A stretch of DNA of 64,000 nucleotides from Orobanche coerulescens (taxonomy: Eukaryota; Streptophyta; Magnoliopsida; Lamiales; Orobanchaceae). Shown piece by piece: positions 35,743-47,205 of this stretch. The translations under genes were made by a program, and so were the position numbers. The notes under the pieces were generated by a model. That model was given only the letters and a program-made list of their open reading frames with translations. It was not told the origin of the DNA and searched no databases. Every line of letters begins with the position of its first letter. The stretch's first letter is position 1. The stretch spans positions 99,104,501 to 99,168,500 of the forward strand of contig CM065815.1 of assembly GCA_033398695.1 (NCBI GenBank), written 5' to 3'.

Positions 35743-37219
35743 TGTTGGAAGTAGAAACGCAGTGGAAGCGAAGTTTGGGAAAGTTTGATAATTGCATTTT
35801 ACGCATCCACGAGCATAAGATCTATTTAGGCATGCTAATTAATTAATTACTAAGACTAATAAGCAATTTAAATATTATTTATTATTTATTAAATAAATAT
35901 GTCGGTTATAGAAATATCCTAATCTAAATCTAAAAGATCATAGGATATTACCTTTGAAGCGAATTGGAAGCTTTCGTCTCGATCACCTTGTATTTCTACA
36001 TTTAGACCTTCTAGAGTATGATCTGCCTTAACCCGAACATTGTGTGGGCAACGAGCTACCGGATATTGCTTGGACACTGATGGGATCGGCCGAAATTCCT
36101 CTTGTATGTGGTCACTCATTTTTTCTTTGCTTTCTAGTATTTTATGAACACTCTTAGCAAATTAATGTGTTATCTAAATTGTAGAATCAAAGACACAAGT
36201 CTAGATCTACAATTAAACACAAGAGGAAAAATTTGATCTCACAACCTTACAAAAGAGTACAAAAATCGGCCTCCCCCATAAGTCATATATATAGGCTCTT
36301 GGACTACTACTAGGGATCTTAAGGAGGATTATGGAAGGACTCCCAATAAATTTCATCTTACCTTATTAGGACTCTTCCTAATATAATGAATCTATTAATA
36401 TCAACTTAGTCCACTAAAAAGTTGATATTGCACTTCCTACCAAAATCTCAATTATAAAATTGGACTCCTTATTAAATATATTATTTCTCATGTTTAAGAT
36501 ATCGAATATCCATTAATTAATTATAAGCTACTGACAACTTTAATTAATTAATATCTTATCCAAGAGTAGTACCACTCGAACCTTATTATTATATCGAAAT
36601 TAAATCCACCTGCATGGTTTAATATAATAATCATTATCGAGCTCCTCAATGGGACATCATCAACCCACACGAGTCGGGACATGATTTCTAGTAATAATAA
36701 TAACTGTCGTATAAATCATATTATCGCCCATGATACGAGGCTTATTGAGTCCATCATTTTGACTCTCACCCATGGTAAATCAAAGCAATAAGTATTATAA
36801 ATACATAATTAAATATTATATACTTAGAATTAAGAAATAATAATTATTCGAGATTTGCGCTCTTCTTACAGTCAGTACAGAATCCAGTTCAACGTATGCA
36901 AATACGCTAGTATATGCTAATAGTCAAGACCAACTAATCTCAAGCATACACTACAACCTTTTATATAATTTGTCTAATAATTATATAGGTTGTGAACTAT
37001 TATATTATATTATAAGGTACCGATAATGTGATCTTCCGTGTGACACCAACACACAACATTATCTACAATATAAAATAATTAGACATCTCATTTGCATAAC
37101 CATAACGTGAGAAAATATACTAAACATGTAATTAAATATAATTAATATTCTCATAGGTAGTTACAGGGAAATTAGGTAATACAAGCATAAAGTATGCTTT
37201 GCGGTATACAATCCTAACA
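35743..37219 (-). repeat. Copia 1 5' LTR
   Basis: This 1477-bp LTR reads TGTTAGGATTGTATACCGC at its start and TTCCAACA at its end on the minus strand. It is homologous to 62060-63538 over the full length. A presumed TATA box (CCTATATATA) lies near 36286-36296. Confidence 0.92.
36286..36296 (-). promoter_or_regulatory. Presumed TATA box of the copia 1 LTR
   Basis: The minus strand reads GCCTATATATA, aligned with TATAAATAG at 55993-56001 and 63001-63009 of the copia 2 LTRs. Confidence 0.65.
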
Positions 37220-37226
37220 CAAAGGC

Positions 37227-37530
37227 CACTACAAAAAAATAGTTTTTATTGAAGCCAATTACCGGCGATAAAAACAAAATGACGCTGGTAAAATCGGTTA
37301 CCGATGTCGTTACCAACGCCGCTCTGCCGTTGGTAAAACCTTCGACGGTAAAAAAATCCCGACAGAAAATGTCGTCGTCGCCGATTTACCGACGCCTCGT
37401 CCCTCGGTAAATTTCTTTTTGTCAAAATTCAGGAACGGTTTTACCAACGGACAACAATCGTCGTTGGTAATTTACCGACGGCACGGTGCCATTGGTAAAA
37501 TCTTCATGCATTAATTTTTTTTTGGTCTGG
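37227..37530. mobile_element. CACTA-type DNA transposon end
   Basis: It starts CACTACAAAAAAATAG, the typical plant CACTA terminus. About 270 bp follow with repeated subterminal motifs in both orientations (TTACCAACG/CGTTGGTAA and TTACCGACG). The opposite terminus was not found in the window. It lies 7 bp from the copia 1 LTR end. Confidence 0.7.
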
Positions 37531-37599
37531 GGTGGGGTCGGGTCGGGGCTCGGCCGAGGTAAGCCCTGAATCAAAAGGAGAAGCATCAGGGGGGAATCC

Positions 37600-38374
37600 T
37601 GAAACAAAAACAAGAGAAGCTATGTGTCGCTGAAGCCAAGACTGTTGTCGCCCTAGAATACACAGGCTCAAAGCTCACTGACCATGATCACAAGATCGAC
37701 GATCTAACAGCAGTGGTTGCGAGACTCGCTGAGAGTGTCACTGATCTGAAGGACAAACAGGCCAAATCTATGGAACTCCTTCGGGATATTCACGAAAAAG
37801 TCTCATATATTGATACTGCCAAAAAGGGTAAAGAGTCGAGAGAGACTGCTAGAAAGTGGAGACTGGAGATAGAGGGAAATGGAGGCTACTCTAGAGGAAA
37901 GTGTTGCAACTGTCACCGGAAAACTGGCCAGACCCAAGCCAGGTTAAGGAGGGAAAGGATACAGGGTAACTGGTTCTCAACATGAGTTCCAGGATACCAA
38001 TTTTTCGTGGAAAAATATAGTACGCAAACCCTCCGAGTTATTGCTCCCAACAGATCGACAGTCTACAGCAGAGGGATCGAAAGCATGGAAAAATAATAAA
38101 CGGATGAGATACTTCTGTACTCTCATCAGGGAGTCTGCCTTGTTCATCAAAATCAAAACATTGGAGGATGCCGAAAATGAATTCTCGAGGCTTCTAGCAG
38201 AAGGAATGCTACCCTTGCAACTTAAAATGAAGTCTAAGCATCAGAAGGGTGATCGGGCAACTCATCCTGAAGATTGGATTCTCGCCTACAATGTCTTCTA
38301 CGAAGGACGAAGCATCTACAGGGACCGAGGTAGATATTCCCTAATCAACTGGTGGAGAGGAACCAAACATGATC
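37600..38374 (+). pseudogene. Unrecognised broken ORF next to the CACTA end
   Basis: Open frames at about 37590-37985 and 38041-38374 are probably parts of one coding region separated by a frameshift or an intron. The first encodes a heptad-rich, coiled-coil-like stretch (IDDLTAVVARLAESVTDLKD) and a basic cysteine-containing tail. The second is rich in charged residues and ends at the solo LTR inserted at 38375; the frame continues for about 14 codons after 41404. I do not recognise the family. It may be cargo or a CACTA-encoded protein. A pararetroviral origin crossed my mind but is not supported by any motif. Confidence 0.45.
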
Positions 38375-39147
38375 TGTAACACCCCCAGAATACGTCCGGG
38401 AATGTCACATGTCGTAGACCGTTCTCACAAGGATCTACCAGGCTAAAGTCCAAAAGACTACTCAATGATTGACCGACCGAGGTCAATCTAATTACAACCG
38501 ACCGATAAGGTCATTAAACAATTCAAAAACCAACGTAGTTCACATCTCAACGGAAATAATAAACTTTAATATAGAAAAGAATGACAACTCAATTTAATAA
38601 ATAGAAATCACACCCATGCAAGGGTGAATACCTAATCACAAGAGAAATACTGACAAAAGAAAAGACTCCGACTCTTGTGTGATTATCATCGTCGTCTTCC
38701 ATCTCCTTTCAAGCCAATCCCATGACTGCTCCTGAGCTGCCAAAACCTGAGCGCATAACAAGCACCCACCTCCCGAAAACTCAGGGGTTAGCAAACTGGA
38801 ATTTTGCTAGTGCAAGTACATAATGTACAAGATATACGAAAAGTATCAACACAAACTCAACAGCCATGAAGCCTTAACATAATCCACACAATCACATAAA
38901 CAGCACATCAAAGCATTCGTTTACATAAGGTGAAAGGTAATCACATAATCATATTCTCTTTACGGATCATAACACCAATGAAACTTTAAAACGAGTCCAA
39001 TGAGTCAAAAGATCTAGCTTGAGAAACCCTTTTTTTTAAAAGGAAAAGCAATTTGATAAGATAGTTTGAAAACGTTATTATTGACTCGGTCCGTCTTGGG
39101 GTTTTGAAAATCGAATGGGAATACTTTTAGAAAATAACTTCAAAAGC

Positions 39148-39345
39148 TCTCGGGTCCTCGACCCAGCATGTGGAAAACAATTTGCAAGAAAACCATTACA
39201 ACGTTATTCGGGGTCCTCGACCCAATTTATGAAACACTGTCACAAGCGAGTCATTACAACATCTCATGGGGTTCTCGACCCAATCAAAATAATATCATCA
39301 CGAGATCAATCATCTCAATATTTCACGGGTCCTCGACCCAATTCA
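39148..39345. repeat. ~60-bp repeats with a GGGTCCTCGACCC core
   Basis: Four spaced copies of (G)GGT(C/T)CTCGACCC start near 39152, 39211, 39269 and 39327, about 58-60 bp apart, inside the solo LTR. The core is nearly palindromic. Confidence 0.8.
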
Positions 39346-40159
39346 CAGAATATCATCACAATACAATCAAGGACACAGACACTCATTCGACAAATCCTGC
39401 TCAAGACCCCTGATTAATTAACCCTCGGCAATCTCGTCAAATATCCTTAGTTAATTAACCCTGATACAAACATTTAAAACAAGTTGAAACAAACTTTCAG
39501 AAACACGAATCGCGGTCTATATCAAGACCAACATTTTAAAGCGAGTTAAAAGAACTTTGAATTACGAACATCGTTCGGTATCGGGGTCTTAGCTATCACT
39601 CGAATATCCGTAACCAATAAGCCTGCCAGGCGCCTCCCTTGCACACCTGTGCACCGGCGTTCACTCCACTATGTTGGCCGCCCCTTGAACATGTCACCGC
39701 GCCGGCAGTCACTCCCACAAGAGCCGCCCCTTGCACGCGCATTAGGTAACACCCGTGTTCACCAAACATATGGAGCCGCACATTGCAGCATACACCAGGC
39801 CGAAGTACACACCCCGCCCTCAGAGGTTCCCGGATACGACGTTTCTCACAACAAGTATTCACATTGTTACAATATCAAGCACATAGTCAATCATTGCAAC
39901 AATTATCAAATCAGTACACCAACACACAATTTATTCATCAGTCCACGACCACACGAATAAATAACAACACGCACGTTATTAATCAAGACTCAACACAATA
40001 AGCCTTCGGCAAAACCAACCAACGCTACGCATATACTCTTATATCGAAACTCAACCGTATACATAAACCTTACCGTATTACCTCTATAAATATGGTTCGT
40101 ACTTTAATCCAAGTTGAGTACGTCAACTAGCATCGATAATGTCACCCGACATTCCTCGA

Positions 40160-40290
40160 CATATGTATGTGTATATATATCTATGCACATACACACATAC
40201 ATATATATATATATACACACATATATATATATATATCTATATACATACATATATTTAACATATAAATATATAAATATATTTATATTCATA
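40160..40290. repeat. AT/AC-rich microsatellite
   Basis: An irregular run of (TA)n and (CA)n/(CATA)n inside the solo LTR. No coding meaning. Confidence 0.9.
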
Positions 40291-40927
40291 GAGATAATTC
40301 ACACACTTCGGCAACAATGATTTCACGTAGATATAATTCGTATATATCAAGGTACTTGCCTCGAATCAACACGTAAATACTCCGACGGACATGGTCCAAA
40401 CGGGAAAACTTCAAATACCTATAATCCTCCAGCCAAAAACAATGAAGATACGATTACAATGAGAATCAAGTTAAAAAACAACGGAAATTCCACCAAACTA
40501 TTGAAAGGAAACTCATTGGGATATTTAATCGAACACTCAACGTTCGATAACTCCCTAGAACACTTGAATCACCAATAGAGTTGAACAAACTCGAAGATAT
40601 GGATATAAAATCCATAAAACATGTTTAATAACAACATCTAACACCAATCAATTTATCGAAATCGGATGGAAAATGAAATCAAGAATAAAACTTCCAAAAA
40701 CGGTCAACTCCGAAGAATCAAGAAAATACCTCGGATTAATAACGAAGAACACGAATTGATGTTGTTAAACCATACCACAACTTGAAGAAGATGAAGTTCT
40801 CTGGGATTGATGATGCAAAAACGTCCAAATATCGCCCACAAGATCGCCCAAGAGGAGGAGGAATGAAGGAAGAGATGAAATGAGCATTCATCTCACAAAA
40901 TCCGCAGAAATAGGCTGATCTGCACTG

Positions 40928-41030
40928 TGTGCCGCGGCACGGGCCGAGTGTGCCGCGGCCGATGGCCAAAAAAACTGCCCAGCACTGGCTTAGTGCCGCG
41001 GCCCAGCCATCAGGGGCCGCGGTCCGCGGT
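40928..41030. promoter_or_regulatory. CCGCGG palindrome cluster in the solo LTR
   Basis: Core starts are 40932, 40953, 40996 and 41017, with an extra one at 41024. Spacing is 21/43/21 bp. The shared U3 module follows at about 41077-41227. Confidence 0.8.
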
Positions 41031-41399
41031 ACAGCCCGCTCCAGTATAAAAAGGCACACGGTGCAGTCTTAGCTATTTCGACCATAACTCCTTCGTCCGG
41101 ACTCTGATCGACTCACCGTTTGAACTATTGGAAAGCTAACTTGATGCTCTATAATACTGAAAAGATTCAGAAATTTTGGAATTTCCAAGAATTGATCGTG
41201 ATTTTACAAAGTCGAACTCATACGTGGAAAAGTTGCTTAAGAACACGGAATTCAACAAAACGACACCTAAACGAACTCGGATGACAAAAAGTGTAGAATT
41301 AATCATTCTCGTAATGACTAAACTGTCACGATAGAGTTACTAAGATGGACTTCCACCAAAAAAAGAAAATTACCGAAAATCGAAATTGCGGATATTACA

Positions 41400-42242
41400 T
41401 GATCCCACTCGCAAAACTTGGAATAATCAACATTTCTATTAGTTGTATTTTGTATTTTATCCTACTGTATTCTCTCCGATGCAGTATTCTCAATTCTTTC
41501 AAGCAATGTAATTTCAAGTATCAGTAAAATTTCATTGCCTTGAAAGATTACGGCTCGTAATCTTTTACAATTTTAATTACGATGAAATATTGAAATATTC
41601 AACAAGTACAAAACTTGCACAAGTTGTACGAACTTATCTGCGAACAGTTCATAGATTAAGTTGTATTCAATTAAGATTACATCATGTAAGATTGTGCCTG
41701 CGCGCCAATCATAGGTTAAGTTGTAATATACTTAGTCCGGTAAGATCTGTTATTTTAGAATTTGCCTGCGAGCAGTTCAAATTTCTAGACTAAGTTATGA
41801 ATATCAGATCTTTCGACAGAAGAATTGAAGACAACCTCTCCGTATCAAGGAAATTTTAGAATTATCAAAAATGGAGAAATTATTGGAAAAAATATAATTT
41901 TGTTTTGATCATTTCCACCATGCATAAAGTCTTCAAAGTCAGCATTTCGCTCTAAGTATGGAAGCTGTTAGGAAACTTCATACAATGTCCATACAGCAAG
42001 ATATCGTCATGCATAGTCCATTCCTACAGCGCTTACATTACTATAGCAGAGATGAAGAGCGTTGGATACAACAATCTTGCTGTAGGTGTTTTACTCGAAA
42101 AAAGTAAAACACATATCCAAAAGGACTGAAGAAAAGCTTTAAACTGTTATGAAATAAACATTGTTTATTCATAAAGTACGGTTAAAATAGCATTTAATGC
42201 TGATAGGACAAGCATTTAATGGGGTCGAAAGAGACAACAGTC
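41400..42242. other. Unassigned AT-rich DNA with three imperfect repeats
   Basis: This continues the sequence interrupted by the solo LTR. At about 41637, 41698 and 41765 there are three imperfect copies of a motif with (T/C)TGCG(A/C)(G/A)C, a variable part and TAAGTTGTA or similar. No protein motif is seen. It ends at the chromovirus 2 LTR. Confidence 0.5.
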
Positions 42243-44666
42243 TGAACACCCCAACTAGGCGGATATTACAGTGCCGTGGACCCCCGACGGGGACCCACCA
42301 GGCGAATGAAAAGTGATGAATTAAATAATATAATTGTAGTACCGAATCACATTATATTACCAAATACTCCGATGAGGAGCTTAAGTACAAAACACCAGGA
42401 CAATACCGAATACTAGTATATTTTATATGAAGATAAAATACACAACACTGAATGAAACGGAGTAACCAAATGAAAATCTGCAGCGGAAAATAAATGACAA
42501 CAATAGGAATGACTGAAAGGATTGGGGCCCCCTACTAGTATCACTGGGACTCCTCGCCGTCAACGTTATATTCCCGTTATTTTGCCTTACCATGACCTGA
42601 AAACAAAATCCTCCAACGGGGTCAGTTACACAGAACAACAATCCTCAAGAGTTGAATATACACAATCCTGTCGAAACATACGCAATCAAACATGCTATAT
42701 AAATCAACTAACAGTACGGCTCAAAGGAATGGCACCACACTACGTCCGGGAAGGAAATGTGTCCGTGCACAAGCCACCAACGAGTATCGATCGAATACAC
42801 GTGTGGTCTTGTACCTAATCAGTCTCACGAAGCCATCAACTCGTGTGCACAGTCCAATGTGAGGCCAACAACCAACACACGACTTAAATGTGCCCGACAT
42901 GAAAATCCTACACATACCAACCGGCACGCCAGTATGACTCGGAATGCCACGATATAACAAAAGTGACATCGAAAATGAATAATGACTCACCAAGATGAAA
43001 TGATGGTGAAATGAATGACACCTCAATGAAATGATTGGAACCGTCTTTCCTCGTGAATGAAGTAATTAAGTGACAATTACAAGTTTTGAAATGGTTAGTA
43101 CCTTATGAATGAATTATGATTATGAATGAACAACAACGAAAGGAATGAATATCCTTTTAACTGAGTAAGAATTAACTTACACAACACCGGTGACAATTAT
43201 CCTTCCACGAACAACGTCCTAATTGAGATATCGGTCGCTCGAACAACCTTGAATAATACAATTACCAACAATCCGTTCATTATACGAATCAAACACGAAT
43301 ATAACGAACTCAAAACGTCGATACGATTAAACCAAGTTCATTGGGGCATTATATCGAACACTTTGTGGCCAAACTTCGATTGTTTACAACCAAACCTCAA
43401 TAATACCAACATCAAATCCCCAAGAAGTGTTCCAAATCAACAAAACATCTTCAATACGATCAATAATCCAATATGAATATTCAAATTCGTGATTACAACA
43501 ACGATTAATCGAAAACCCCCAAATCCAACTCAATATTCAAAGTGTTCTTGAATAATCCTTCAATAATCCAATGAATAATCAAACATATCCATAATCATGC
43601 GTATATCACTTCATACAACATGATCTTAATATCCAAAACATCATATCTCAACACAAATCGAAATTCAAGAGGTTTGATGAATATTACCTTTGAAGATCCA
43701 AGTACTTTAATCCGATGAAATCGCGTTAGATCGACAATCCGAGATTCACAACCGAAAGAAAATGATGAAAAACGAATACTCAAGTGATTGATGATGAATA
43801 TTCTCTCCCACAAACCCTCTCTCTCGGACCAAGGTGAAGAAGTGTTGAAAAAATGAGTTGTTCCACGCAAAAATCGCAATTATAGTGCTGACTGCACTGT
43901 GTGCCGCGGCCCGGCCGAAGTGTGCCGCGGCCCGACCGAAGTGTGCCGCAGCACAGGGCCAAAACTGCCCCCAGTGATCGGCAGCGTGCCGCGGCCCGGA
44001 CGAGTGTGCCGCGGCAGTGACTCGGCAGTGTGTCGCGGCCCTGTCGGCATGAGCCGCGGCCCACGGTACAGACGGGTTGGCCAAAAGTTGTAACATGAGT
44101 GTGTCGCGGCCCGGACGAGTGTGCCGCGGAAGTGACTCGGCAGTGTGCCGCGGCACTGCCGGCATGAGCCGCGGCCCACGGTACAGGCTGCTCGGCCAAA
44201 ACTGGAAAAATGTGTGTGCCGCGGCACACACTCCTTGTGCCGCGGCCCACACCCTCTTGGGTCCTAAAATGATGAAAAATGACACGGGGAGGGAATAAAA
44301 ACAATAGGAATCAATATTTGGGAAACAATAACACGAAATGGAAGTGCGGAAACCCCAAAACGGTGGTTCCAAGCAATGATACAAGGGTTCGCCCAACAAA
44401 ACACAATTTGAACAATGAGAAGATTTGAAATGACATGAACTCCAACGTCAACATCGACTAATGAATCAATTACAACAATCAAGATAATACTCTTGCCTCG
44501 ATTCCCGAATAAGGTAGAAACAATGAACAATATCGATACACAACTCGAAGTTATTCCGAACGGTGAACACGGATGAATGATTATTATCAAGTGAAAAAAT
44601 TACATAGTGACAATTACCAAATGAATTTACTGAATGATAATGACTGAATTACAACCGGGTATTACA
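42243..44666 (-). repeat. 3' LTR of chromovirus 2
   Basis: This 2424-bp LTR ends GGGTATTACA and is followed by the polypurine tract (minus-strand TTTTAAGGGGGGGTGTA). It is strongly similar to 51927-54311. It holds the GTGCCGCGGCAC array 43904-44245. Confidence 0.92.
43904..44245. promoter_or_regulatory. GTGCCGCGGCAC palindrome array in the chromovirus 2 3' LTR
   Basis: CCGCGG-type cores (a few with one change) start at 43904, 43925, 43946, 43989, 44009, 44033, 44054, 44104, 44124, 44148, 44169, 44219 and 44240. Spacings are 21, 21, 43, 20, 24, 21, 50, 20, 24, 21, 50 and 21. A TATA-like CTATAATT (minus strand, about 43878-43885) lies just downstream in element sense. Confidence 0.85.
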
Positions 44667-44682
44667 TACACCCCCCCTTAAA
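44667..44682 (-). other. Polypurine tract of chromovirus 2
   Basis: The minus strand reads TTAAGGGGGGGTGTA directly before the LTR start TGTAATACCC. Confidence 0.85.
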
Positions 44683-44693
44683 AGAGTTTCGCC

Positions 44694-44858
44694 CCCGAAA
44701 CTAAGGGTCAAACAACTCGGGATAACTCTCCCGCATACTATCCTCGGTTTCCCAAGTAGCCTCTTCGACTCCGTGTCTAGACCACTGAATTTTAACCAAA
44801 GGAATCGCCTTATTCCTCAACTGTTTGATTCATCGCTCTAAGCTCGTATGGGACGCTC
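44694..44858 (-). pseudogene. Chromovirus 2 chromodomain (C-terminal end of pol)
   Basis: Minus-strand translation gives the chromodomain segment IPLVKIQWSRHGVEEATWE and the terminal ESYPELFDP, as in chromovirus 1. It is separated from the rest of integrase by the solo LTR inserted at 44859. At least one stop occurs near its start. Confidence 0.85.
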
Positions 44859-47205
44859 TGTAACACCCCAAACTAGGCGGATATTACAGTGCCGTGAATC
44901 CCCGACTGGGACCCACCAGGCAATTGAAAATGATGAATTAAATAATATAATCGTAGTACCGAACCACATTATATTACCAAGTACTCCGATGAGGAGTTTA
45001 AGTACATTACACCAGGACAAAACGGAATACTAGTATATTTTATATGGAGATAAAATACACCACCCTGAACAAATAAGCATCTCAAACGGAATTTGCAGCG
45101 GAAAAATACAAATGACGGAATAACTGAAATGACTGAAAATGACTGAACAAACGGAATGACTGGGGCCCCCTACTAGTATCACTGGGACTCGTCGCCGTCA
45201 ACATGCTCTTCCCGTGCCTTTGCCTTGCCGTGACCTGAAAACAAAATCCCCCAACGGGGTCAGTTATACAGAACAACAATCCTCAAGGGTTGAAAATACA
45301 CAATCATGATTAACTGAAGTTATGAAATATTCTTAGTTATGAATTACGCTGAAGAGGAGTATCATAGTACGCCCGTAATGTTCTGTGCGAGTGTACAACA
45401 CCCGTCCGTGTACCTAATTAGTCTCACGGTGTAACGCTTTCCCGTGTGCACGGTCTAATGTATCGGTGAACCCAATACATAACCATCGTGTGCCCGACTA
45501 AAAATTCCACACAGCCACACCCGGCCACGCAATATGAACCCAGAAGGTCATATGAACGAGAATGACCGTAATGAATATCAATGAATAAATAATAATCTGA
45601 CAAAGTCAAGAATGACTCACGAAATGAGGGTAATAATGAAATGAATGATAGCTCAACGAAAGGATTGGAACCGCTGCTCTTATGATCAAGTGATTAATTG
45701 ACAATAACAAGTTTTAATATGATTAGTACAATGATGAATGAGTTATGATTATGAATGATCAACAACAAAAGGTATGAATATCCTTTTAACCGAGTAAGAA
45801 TTAACTTACTCAATACCGGTGACAACAATCCTTCCACGAGCGACGTCCTAATTGAGATATCGATCGCTCGAACAACCTTGAATTATACAATATTCAACAA
45901 CCCGTTCAAAATACGAATCAAACACGAATATAACTAACTCAAAACGTCGATACGAATAAACCAAGTTCATTGAGGTATTAAATCAAACACGTTGCGTCCA
46001 AACTCCGATTGTTTACAATCAAACTTCAATATACCAATATCAAATCCCCCAAGAAGTGTTTCAAACCAGTAAAACATCTCCAATACGATCAATAATCCGA
46101 TATGAATATCCAAAAACGTGATTATAACAACAATTAGTCGAAAATCCCCAATTCCAACTCGATATTCAAGGTGTTCTTGAATAATCCCTCAATAATCCAA
46201 TGAATCCTTATACAAACTCATAATCATATACATATCCCTTCATATAACATGATTATAACGTCCAAAACATCATATCTCAACACAAAATCGAAGTCCAAAG
46301 TGTTGAAAGAATTACCTCTTGAAGATACAAGTACTTTAATCCGAAGAACACGCGTTAGATTGATTATCCTGGCGTCACGATGTAAAGGATTTGTAAAAAA
46401 TCAAACACCCAAATGATTTGTGAAGGAAAAACCCTCCCTCAAGCCTTCTCTCTCGGTTTAAGGTGAAGAAAAGGAAGAAAAATGGGCTGAAATGCTGAAA
46501 AAATGAATTTATAGGGGTTGACTACCTGCGGACGACACGGCCGTGCCGATCGGCACGGTCGTGTCGCACGCTTGGCCGACGGTGGCCGACAGGGACTCGA
46601 CCGTGTCCCGCTGACACGGTCGCGCGCGCGGAGGGCCTTCCGACAGCTGACCCGTCCGGCGGCTTCGGCATGACTCGGCCGTGCGGCGACACGGTCGGGC
46701 GTCTTGGCCGGGCGATTTATCGCTTATCCGGAAGGGTTCGACTCGGCCGTGCTGCACGACACGGTCGGGTCTCGAGGCGAACACTCGGCACTTTCCGACG
46801 AGTACGGCACGGGCCGTGTCGGACGACACGGCCGAGTTCGTTCGGCGTGATCGCCAAAGCGAAAAATGAGCGGTTGAGCTAAAACGACCATAACTCTCTC
46901 GTCCGGACTCCGATTGACTCACCGTTTGAACCATTGGAAAGCTAACTCGATGCTCTATAATATTGCAAAGATTTAGAATTTTTGGAGTTACCAAAAATTA
47001 ATGGTGATCTAACAAAGTCGAACTCATATGAGGAAAGTTGAAACAATGAACAATAACGATACACCACTCGAAGTTTTTCCGAACGGTGAACACGGTGAAT
47101 GAATATGATTGGTGAATGATGATAATCGAGTGAATATACACTGGGTGACAATTACAGACTGATAATTACTGAATGAAAGTGAATGAATTACAACCGGGTA
47201 TTACA
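44859..47205 (-). repeat. Solo LTR of a third chromovirus-type family
   Basis: This is 2347 bp, flanked by the exact duplication CGCTC (44854-44858 and 47206-47210). Removing it rejoins the integrase and chromodomain of chromovirus 2. Termini match chromovirus LTRs (TGTAACACCCC and CGGGTATTACA). It carries an ACGGCCGTG-type palindrome array (46534-46835) and the U3 module otherwise found in LARD LTRs. Confidence 0.94.
46534..46835. promoter_or_regulatory. ACGGCCGTG/ACGGTCGTG dyad array in the solo LTR
   Basis: Cores CGGCCG or CGGTCG/CGACCG start near 46537, 46555, 46597, 46616, 46676, 46692, 46744, 46762 and 46829. They come in pairs 16-19 bp apart, with larger gaps of 42-60 bp. A TATA-like CCTATAAATTC (minus strand, about 46504-46514) lies just downstream in element sense. 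Confidence 0.78.

Larger units (their letters stand above)
17453..37219 (-). mobile_element. Ty1/copia element 1, interrupted twice
   Basis: This is a minus-strand copia element: 5' LTR 35743-37219, PBS, leader, gag, zinc knuckle, protease, GAG-pre-integrase, integrase and RT up to 17453. RNase H and the 3' LTR should lie left of the chromovirus 1 insertion, outside the window. The tandem LARD (20201-33823) splits gag. Gene order (integrase before RT) is diagnostic for Ty1/copia. It is closely related to copia 2 on the plus strand. The flank 37220-37224 (CAAAG) should be one copy of its target duplication. Confidence 0.9.
38375..41399 (-). repeat. Solo LTR related to the LARD family
   Basis: This is 3025 bp, starting TGTAACACCCCC and ending GATATTACA, flanked by the 5-bp duplication TGATC (38370-38374 and 41400-41404). 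No internal domain is present, so it is a product of LTR-LTR recombination. Termini and the left 100 bp align with LARD LTRs. It carries its own repeats (39151-39340), an AT/AC microsatellite and a CCGCGG palindrome cluster. Confidence 0.93.

Noticed and set aside
40160..40290. AT-rich stretch as origin or matrix attachment site
   Set aside because: It is a simple AT/AC microsatellite and nothing specific supports such a role.
37600..42242. Endogenous pararetrovirus fragment
   Set aside because: The coiled-coil ORF followed by an AT-rich intergenic-like part made me consider it, but there is no RT, protease, coat-type zinc finger or tRNA-Met primer site in the segment.
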